8,921 bases of DNA from Bacteroidia bacterium (GTDB lineage Bacteria > Bacteroidota > Bacteroidia > Bacteroidales > Paludibacteraceae), in NCBI GenBank assembly GCA_021152555.1, contig JAGKVE010000069.1, forward strand, positions 1 through 8,921, read 5' to 3'. Position numbers and translations under genes: made by a program. This document shows, in pieces, positions 5,096 through 8,921 of the stretch. Positions within the stretch are counted from its first letter, which is position 1. The number at the start of each line of letters is the position of its first letter. The notes under the pieces are model-generated. The model was not told the origin of the DNA. It did not search any database and was given only the letters and a program-made list of their open reading frames with translations.

Positions 5096-5584
5096 TCATA
5101 TCGTCTTTTGGTATGCCAAACGCTCATCGCCATTCGCGAGGAAGATAATCCCACAACGGACAAATCCGTGCTTCTCCAGATTATGCTGCATGATACGATT
5201 GTCACGATGGGTGTCTATACGGAGCGTGCGCGTATGCGTGGAAGCCCAATTCATGACGCTGTCAAAGATTCCGTGCACCTCCGGCAGCCCGGCGAGGCGG
5301 TGGATGACATAATACGGTTCGTCATTCAGCCATACGCCTTCGTATATCTGCGCATAGGTCGGTTCCGGAGCCGGAAGAAATGCAAAATACGCCACTACCC
5401 TATTCTCTTCTTCTGCCACAAATCCGCCATGCCGCGCAATATCTGCGGCTATCACTTCCTCTGACGGATAGCCGTTTATCCACTGGTTTACATTCCCGGA
5501 ACGGTGCATCATTTCCCGTGCTGCATCTATCACCGGCATGATTGCCTGTAGGTCTGCTAATATGGCTTCACGGATTTGCCGCAT
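5096..5584 (-). CDS. GNAT-family N-acetyltransferase
   Basis: This 162-aa protein is a member of the GCN5-related acetyltransferase fold, which transfers acetyl from acetyl-CoA to an amine; the substrate is unknown. The N-terminus (IREAILADLQAIMPVIDAAR) and the FVAEEENRVVAYFAF strand pair fit the fold. The C-terminal LRIDTHRDNRIMQHNLEKHG (residues 121-140) followed by FVRCGIIFLANGDERLAYQ is characteristic of a subfamily common in Firmicutes and Bacteroidota. The acetyl-CoA loop, usually R/Q-x-x-G-x-G/A, appears degenerate here (AGLPEVHGIFDSV, about 98-110), so cofactor binding may differ or the activity may be weakened. ATG 5584 is chosen from alignment to family N-termini; it sits 10 nt after the stop of the 37-codon ORF. 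The longer frame up to 5665 would overlap that ORF. Confidence 0.87.
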   Translation of the reverse strand: MRQIREAILADLQAIMPVIDAAREMMHRSGNVNQWINGYPSEEVIAADIARHGGFVAEEENRVVAYFAFLPAPEPTYAQIYEGVWLNDEPYYVIHRLAGLPEVHGIFDSVMNWASTHTRTLRIDTHRDNRIMQHNLEKHGFVRCGIIFLANGDERLAYQKTI

Positions 5585-5594
5585 GCGTATATCG

Positions 5595-5708
5595 TTAGTG
5601 CCCGCGGACAAACTGCCCCTCGGGCTGGTACTCCAGAAAGCAACTGTCATCCCGCTGCTCCTCATCCATCGCCTGCTGCTCTTGGGCTATGTATTCTTCG
5701 TAGGTCAT
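5595..5708 (-). CDS. Small ORF (37 aa) coupled to the exonuclease remnant
   Basis: ATG 5708 overlaps the exonuclease stop in the ATGA arrangement (TGA 5705-5707), and the frame ends 10 nt before the acetyltransferase start, so it fills the gap exactly. The product is acidic and Glu/Gln-rich: MTYEEYIAQEQQAMDEEQ, then RDDSCFLEYQPEGQFVRGH. I recognise no family. The tight fit and coupling support translation. It could alternatively be what remains of a longer gene, or a C-terminal tail once fused to the exonuclease. The same frame is open upstream to 5855, but that part antiparallels the exonuclease and looks non-coding. Confidence 0.5.
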   Translation of the reverse strand: MTYEEYIAQEQQAMDEEQRDDSCFLEYQPEGQFVRGH

Positions 5709-6010
5709 AATATCTGTTTTGCAATGATAGCACATGCCTCTGCATCGGCGAGGGCATGGTGGTGGTTCGTCATTTCGTAGCCGCAGTAACCGGCAATGAT
5801 ATCCAGATTGTGATGTCCGCCGGGCCACACTTTGCGCGAACGGAGCAAAGTACATTCAAACGCATAGTCCGGATAGGCGATTTCGTACGCGCGGAAGACC
5901 GCCTTCAGGCAGTTCTCGTCAAAGGCTTTGTTGTGCGCCACAAACGGCACTTCTCCGTCCTCAGCGAATAACTTCCGCTGCAGGTGGCTGCACATATTAG
6001 TAGTATCCAT
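5705..6010 (-). pseudogene. DEDDh 3'-5' exonuclease lacking its N-terminal catalytic motif
   Basis: The 101-residue product matches only the C-terminal two thirds of a DnaQ-like (DEDDh) exonuclease of the type found in Bacteroidota. Exo II is present as PFVAHNKAFDENCLK (about residues 22-36), followed by FECTLLRSRKVWPGGHHNLD, and Exo III as NHHHALADAEAC (about 82-93). The Exo I segment, normally an N-terminal DFE-type strand with about 70 more residues, is missing; the protein begins MDTTNMCSHLQRKLFAEDGE. Two of the four metal-binding acidic residues are therefore absent, and solo activity is unlikely. ATG 6010 follows a consensus promoter by 14 nt, so the deletion left the promoter joined to the 3' part. 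It may be a decaying gene kept because it leads an operon, or a repurposed fragment. Missing sequence is not found upstream in any frame. Confidence 0.72.
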
Positions 6011-6024
6011 CTTCAAATTTGCCG

Positions 6025-6056
6025 CAAAGGTATAAAAAAAATCACATATATGCAAA
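6025..6056 (-). promoter_or_regulatory. Promoter of the leftward repair operon
   Basis: On the minus strand TTTG (6053-6056) is followed after 20 nt by TACCTTTG (6025-6032). It stands 14 nt before ATG 6010. It is the only promoter seen for the five or six genes down to about 3715, whose gaps are -4, 10, 13, 28 and -4 nt. Confidence 0.75.
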
Positions 6057-6073
6057 TTTATGCACAAAAACTC

Positions 6074-6104
6074 TTGCTAAATTCGGATATTTATTGTACC
6101 TTTG
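6074..6104 (+). promoter_or_regulatory. Promoter of the rightward DUF1294-ogt unit
   Basis: TTG (6074-6076) is followed after 20 nt by TACCTTTG (6097-6104). It is back-to-back with the leftward promoter; the two -33 boxes are 17 nt apart and do not overlap. The same TACCTTTG core is used in both directions. Confidence 0.7.
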
Positions 6105-6168
6105 CAGCCGATTAACATTGTATGCTCCTTCAATCCCAATGACCGCACAAATCGTCCCGAGCATTAGC

Positions 6169-6462
6169 ATGACCTCATATTTTCTATACGGCCTCTTGCT
6201 TTACCTCGCAGCAATCAACGTAGCCGCGTTTTTCCTGTACGGCATCGACAAATGGAAGGCGCAGCGCAACAAATGGCGCGTCACCGAGGCACGCTTGCTC
6301 TGGATAGCCGTCGCCGGCGGCAGCATCGGGGCGCTCCTCGGCATGAAAGTCTGGCACCATAAGACCAAGCACAACAAATTCCGCTTCGGCCTCCCTGCCA
6401 TCCTCATCCTCCACCTCGCCGCCGTCCTTGCAGCGCTATACTGTTATTACTTTGCAAATTAG
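6169..6462 (+). CDS. DUF1294 family membrane protein
   Basis: This 97-aa protein has the DUF1294 signature: a first membrane helix (YFLYGLLLYLAAINVAAFFL), then YGIDKWKAQRNKWRVTEARL (residues about 24-43), a second hydrophobic segment with GGSIGALLGMKVWHHKTKHNKFRFG (about 50-74), and a last helix (LPAILILHLAAVLAALYCYYF). The length is typical. Function is unknown; the family is small, integral to the membrane and widespread. ATG 6169 is preferred because family members start right at the first helix. ATG 6139 is an in-frame alternative adding 10 residues. No Shine-Dalgarno is apparent at either. The ogt gene starts 8 nt after the stop, so the two are co-transcribed. Confidence 0.88.
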   Translation: MTSYFLYGLLLYLAAINVAAFFLYGIDKWKAQRNKWRVTEARLLWIAVAGGSIGALLGMKVWHHKTKHNKFRFGLPAILILHLAAVLAALYCYYFAN

Positions 6463-6470
6463 CATATTCT

Positions 6471-6965
6471 ATGACCCTCTATACCGCCACATATGACTCG
6501 CCCGTGGGACCTATCGTCATAGAGAGCGACGGAGAAGCATTAACCGGTCTGCGGTTCGGGGAAGAGAAAACACAAGCAACCTCTTCTCTCCCTATCTTTG
6601 ATGAAGCAATCCGATGGCTGGACGATTATTTTGCAGGCAAGCAGACAGAGAACGCCGTTATGGGTGCAAAGAAAGACGGGCGGATTACTGTCCAACCGAA
6701 AGGTACCCTGTTTCAGCAACGTGTATGGCAGGCTCTTTTGACCATTCCGTATGGCAAGACGGTCAGTTATGGAGAGATAGCCCGGATGGTGGGTTGCAAG
6801 TCCGCACAAGCGGTCGGACAAGCCGTCGGAGCCAACCCCATCGCATTGTTCATCCCTTGCCACCGCGTCATCGCCGCACACGGCCAATTAGGCGGCTACG
6901 AATACGGACAAGAAATAAAGAAACGACTGCTGGAAGTGGAAAACATCCTAAAGAGACGTCCGTAA
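6471..6965 (+). CDS. ogt: Methylated-DNA--protein-cysteine methyltransferase (Ogt/MGMT)
   Basis: This 164-aa suicide enzyme moves alkyl groups from O6-alkylguanine (and O4-alkylthymine) to its own cysteine. The active-site motif PCHRV (129-133, acceptor C130) is present, and GTLFQQRVWQALLTIPYGKT (78-97) and VSYGEIARMVG are typical of the DNA-binding domain. The recognition-helix region reads SAQAVGQAVGANP (111-123), where Gln replaces the arginine finger seen in the RAVG form; many bacterial homologues show this SAQAVG variant. A short Ogt-like N-terminal domain precedes it, and there is no Ada domain. It starts 8 nt after the DUF1294 stop, in the same operon. Together with the AlkD-like gene on the divergent unit it gives two routes for alkylation repair. 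Confidence 0.95.
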   Translation: MTLYTATYDSPVGPIVIESDGEALTGLRFGEEKTQATSSLPIFDEAIRWLDDYFAGKQTENAVMGAKKDGRITVQPKGTLFQQRVWQALLTIPYGKTVSYGEIARMVGCKSAQAVGQAVGANPIALFIPCHRVIAAHGQLGGYEYGQEIKKRLLEVENILKRRP

Positions 6966-7010
6966 TGGTAACGAGATGCGAACGTAAATGAATGCTAAAA
7001 CAAAGCAACT

Positions 7011-7364
7011 ATGATAACTATTCAACACAAAGAGACCGAGAAAAACGGCGTTTTTGAGGCTTGGCTACAAACCCTCGAACAAGGCGCAACCCAAACCGGC
7101 GGCTCTGCCGCCAAACCCTCAAACAAGACGCAGCCCGAACCCGTGCAGGTCGGCGAGATGACCTACTCCCGCCCCACTCCGCAACGAATGATGATTGACC
7201 ATACCCGCGTCTTTGAAGGCTTTGAAGGACGCGGTATTGCGCGTCAGATGGTTCTTGCCGCGGTGGATTTTGCGCGTGCCAACAACCGTCAGATCGTCCC
7301 TGTCTGCTCCTACGCCCAAGCCTTCCTCACTCGCACGGACGAATACCAAGACATCCTGGCGTAA
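7011..7364 (+). CDS. YjdJ/NATD1-like small N-acetyltransferase with extra linker
   Basis: This 117-aa protein belongs to the small single-domain acetyltransferase family (Acetyltransf_CG, YjdJ/NATD1-like); the substrate is unknown. Recognisable parts are GEMTYS (48-53), MMIDHTRVFEGFEGRGIARQ (60-79) with the acetyl-CoA loop GRGIA, and IVPVCSYAQAF (95-105) including the family Cys (C99) before EYQDIL at the C-terminus. Relatives are usually around 90-100 residues. The extra length is a Gln/Thr/Pro-rich linker at about residues 20-47, produced by a local duplication (7068-7097 and 7112-7141). ATG 7011 fits the family start (MITIQHKE). It lies 45 nt after ogt and 24 nt before the helicase, so it is probably in the same transcription unit. 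Confidence 0.85.
   Translation: MITIQHKETEKNGVFEAWLQTLEQGATQTGGSAAKPSNKTQPEPVQVGEMTYSRPTPQRMMIDHTRVFEGFEGRGIARQMVLAAVDFARANNRQIVPVCSYAQAFLTRTDEYQDILA
7068..7141. repeat. Out-of-phase 30-bp duplication around a 6-bp hairpin
   Basis: Positions 7068-7097 and 7112-7141 match at 26 of 30 bases, and all four differences are G/A transitions. The period is 44 bp, so the two copies are read in different frames (QTLEQGATQT versus AKPSNKTQPEP). Between them lies GGCGGC-TCT-GCCGCC (7098-7112), a perfect hairpin whose last base is shared with copy 2. Confidence 0.8.
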
Positions 7365-7388
7365 ATGGGCAAACTTGTGCAGCTAATC

Positions 7389-8921
7389 ATGACCGAAACA
7401 TCTCCAAATACAAACACATCCCTGCCGTACTATCTGGCGGAGGAGTTTGCGATGCACACCAACCGGCCGCTGTTTATCACCGGCAAGGCGGGAACGGGAA
7501 AGACGACGTTCCTGCGGAAGCTGCGGGAACAGACACCGAAGCACATGGCAGTGGTCGCGCCAACCGGAGTGGCAGCAATCAATGCCGGAGGAATGACCAT
7601 TCATTCGTTCTTCCAACTGCCCGTCAGGACACTCATCCCCACCCCGCAGTCGTACAAGCAACTGTTTGCAGAACAGCGACTTACGCAGCGCAAACGCAAC
7701 CTCATTTATCATCTGGAGATGCTGGTGATCGACGAGATCAGTATGGTTCGCGCGGACGTGCTGGACGCGATTGACGCCGTCTTGCGGCGGTACAAATACC
7801 GCAAGGACCAGCCGTTCGGAGGCGTGCAGGTGGTGATGATCGGCGACCTTTTCCAGCTCTCGCCGGTGGTGACGCGCGGAGAGGACGAAGAGGCGATGAA
7901 GAAGTACTACGACGGACCGTATTTCTTTCAGGCGAAAGTGATGCAGGAGCTGCAACCAATCTATGTGGAGCTGGATCATGTCTTCCGGCAGCAGGACCGG
8001 ACTTTCGTGCAACTGCTGAACGAAGTGCGTGAGAATCAACTGACTGCGCAAGGCCGTGCGTTGCTCAGCGCACGGTACAATCCGCGCTTCCGAAACACGG
8101 ACGAGGACTTCCATATCACCCTCACTACCCACAACCGCTTGGCGGACGAACTGAACGAACGCGAGTTAGCCAAACTGCCGGACGCGCCGCATGTTTTCGC
8201 CGCAGAGATCAAGAAAGATTTTCCGGTGAATATCTACCCGACGGAAGAAGAACTGACGCTCAAAACCGGTGCGCGGGTGATGTTTGTGCGCAACGACGAC
8301 CAGAAGCCGCGGCGGTTCTATAACGGCAAGATCGGCGTGATTACGGAGATGGACAGCGACAAGATCATCGTGCGTTGCGAGGACGGCGAGATAGAGGTGA
8401 CGCGCATGGTGTGGGAGAATATCCGCTACCGCGAGGACGAAAAAACAGGCAAGATTGACGAGGAGATTTTAGGTACCTTCACCCAGTATCCGCTACGGCT
8501 GGCGTGGGCGGTGACGATCCACAAAAGCCAAGGTCTGACGTTCGACAAGGTGATCATCGATGCGGCACGTGCTTTTGCCGCCGGACAGGTGTATGTGGCG
8601 CTTTCCCGTTGCCGGACGCTTGAAGGTATCGTGCTCTCTTCGCCGCTCGATTATGTGGAGCTGGACAACGACCCTTCCGTGCTGCGTTATACCGGCAGCC
8701 AGCCGTCCGTAGAGACGGTCAATCAGGCACTTCCCACAGCACGCAAGGAATACGAGATACATTTGTTCAGTGCGCTTTTTGACTTCCATCGGACGCTTTC
8801 TTTGGTCGATCAGATGCGCAAGATGGCGGCATCCAAAGTGTCGTTCAACGCCGAAACGCTGCCGTTCTTGGAGGGTATGCAACCCGTTTTCACCGAGTGG
8901 CAGGGCATCGCTGATAAATTC
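7389..8921 (+). CDS. Pif1/RecD-like SF1 helicase, 3' end outside window
   Basis: The frame is open for 511 codons from ATG 7389 to the window edge. SF1B helicase motifs appear in order: I GKAGTGKTT (32-40), Ia APTGVAA (57-63), II IDEISM (114-119), III GDLFQL (152-157), a LTTHNRLADEL segment (245-255), V TIHKSQGLTFDKV (376-388) and VI YVALSRCRT (402-410). This is the Pif1-like branch, ATP-driven 5'-3' DNA unwinding by family. A further region of helices follows motif VI (about 440-511, including FSALFDFHRTLSLVDQMRKM), as in Bacteroidota members with extra C-terminal domains, and the rest is beyond the window. ATG 7389 lies 24 nt after the acetyltransferase stop. The gene is clearly GC-richer than the ATPase gene at the left of the window. 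It may share the ogt operon. Confidence 0.93.
   Translation, partial: MTETSPNTNTSLPYYLAEEFAMHTNRPLFITGKAGTGKTTFLRKLREQTPKHMAVVAPTGVAAINAGGMTIHSFFQLPVRTLIPTPQSYKQLFAEQRLTQRKRNLIYHLEMLVIDEISMVRADVLDAIDAVLRRYKYRKDQPFGGVQVVMIGDLFQLSPVVTRGEDEEAMKKYYDGPYFFQAKVMQELQPIYVELDHVFRQQDRTFVQLLNEVRENQLTAQGRALLSARYNPRFRNTDEDFHITLTTHNRLADELNERELAKLPDAPHVFAAEIKKDFPVNIYPTEEELTLKTGARVMFVRNDDQKPRRFYNGKIGVITEMDSDKIIVRCEDGEIEVTRMVWENIRYREDEKTGKIDEEILGTFTQYPLRLAWAVTIHKSQGLTFDKVIIDAARAFAAGQVYVALSRCRTLEGIVLSSPLDYVELDNDPSVLRYTGSQPSVETVNQALPTARKEYEIHLFSALFDFHRTLSLVDQMRKMAASKVSFNAETLPFLEGMQPVFTEWQGIADKF

Noticed and set aside
5096..5665. N-terminal extension of the acetyltransferase to 5665
   Set aside because: The extra 27 residues do not resemble the fold and overlap the coupled 37-codon ORF; ATG 5584 fits the family.
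7383..8132. 249-codon leftward frame opposite the helicase
   Set aside because: It is fully antisense to clear helicase motifs; long antisense frames are common in GC-rich coding DNA, and the sequence matches no family.

Overview
The window looks like a chromosomal accessory or housekeeping stretch from a Bacteroidota organism, most likely Bacteroidales. The main evidence is the promoters: seven sites fit the Bacteroidota pattern of a TTTG-like -33 box, a spacer of exactly 20 nt and a TAnnTTTG -7 box. Shine-Dalgarno sites are mostly absent. Several proteins read like known Bacteroidales families, including a DUF4143 ATPase, a WGY-type putative DNA-binding protein and a Pif1-like helicase. The species cannot be named from this sequence.

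Layout. Positions 1-443 hold no convincing gene. They contain two leftward promoters, GC-rich inverted repeats that may be structured RNA, and the terminator of the next gene. Positions 444-1658 (-) encode an AAA ATPase with a DUF4143 C-terminus. Positions 1791-2996 (-) encode a membrane-anchored Hanks-type Ser/Thr kinase. It is divergent from a putative DNA-binding protein at 3069-3626 (+), and the two promoters are interlocked. An array of about 12 octamers covers the 3' end of that gene, and a 4-unit relative of the array lies inside the kinase gene.

Positions 6010 down to about 3715 (-) form a compact operon read from one promoter: a DEDDh exonuclease lacking its N-terminal catalytic motif, a 37-codon ORF, a GNAT acetyltransferase, a conserved hypothetical protein, an AlkD-like DNA alkylation repair protein, and a possible 36-codon ORF overlapping the AlkD stop. 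Divergently, from 6097 onward (+), lie a DUF1294 membrane protein, an Ogt/MGMT methyltransferase, a small YjdJ-like acetyltransferase with an unusual linker, and a Pif1/RecD-like helicase that runs off the window at 8921.

The genes probably work in three groups. The left ATPase appears to be a single-gene unit with its own promoter and terminator. The kinase and the putative DNA-binding protein may be a co-regulated signalling pair. The right-hand divergent units bring together two independent alkylation-damage repair proteins (AlkD-like and Ogt), a helicase and an exonuclease remnant, which suggests a genome-maintenance neighbourhood; this last point is inference from gene content. No mobile-element genes, tRNA, rRNA or CRISPR array were seen.
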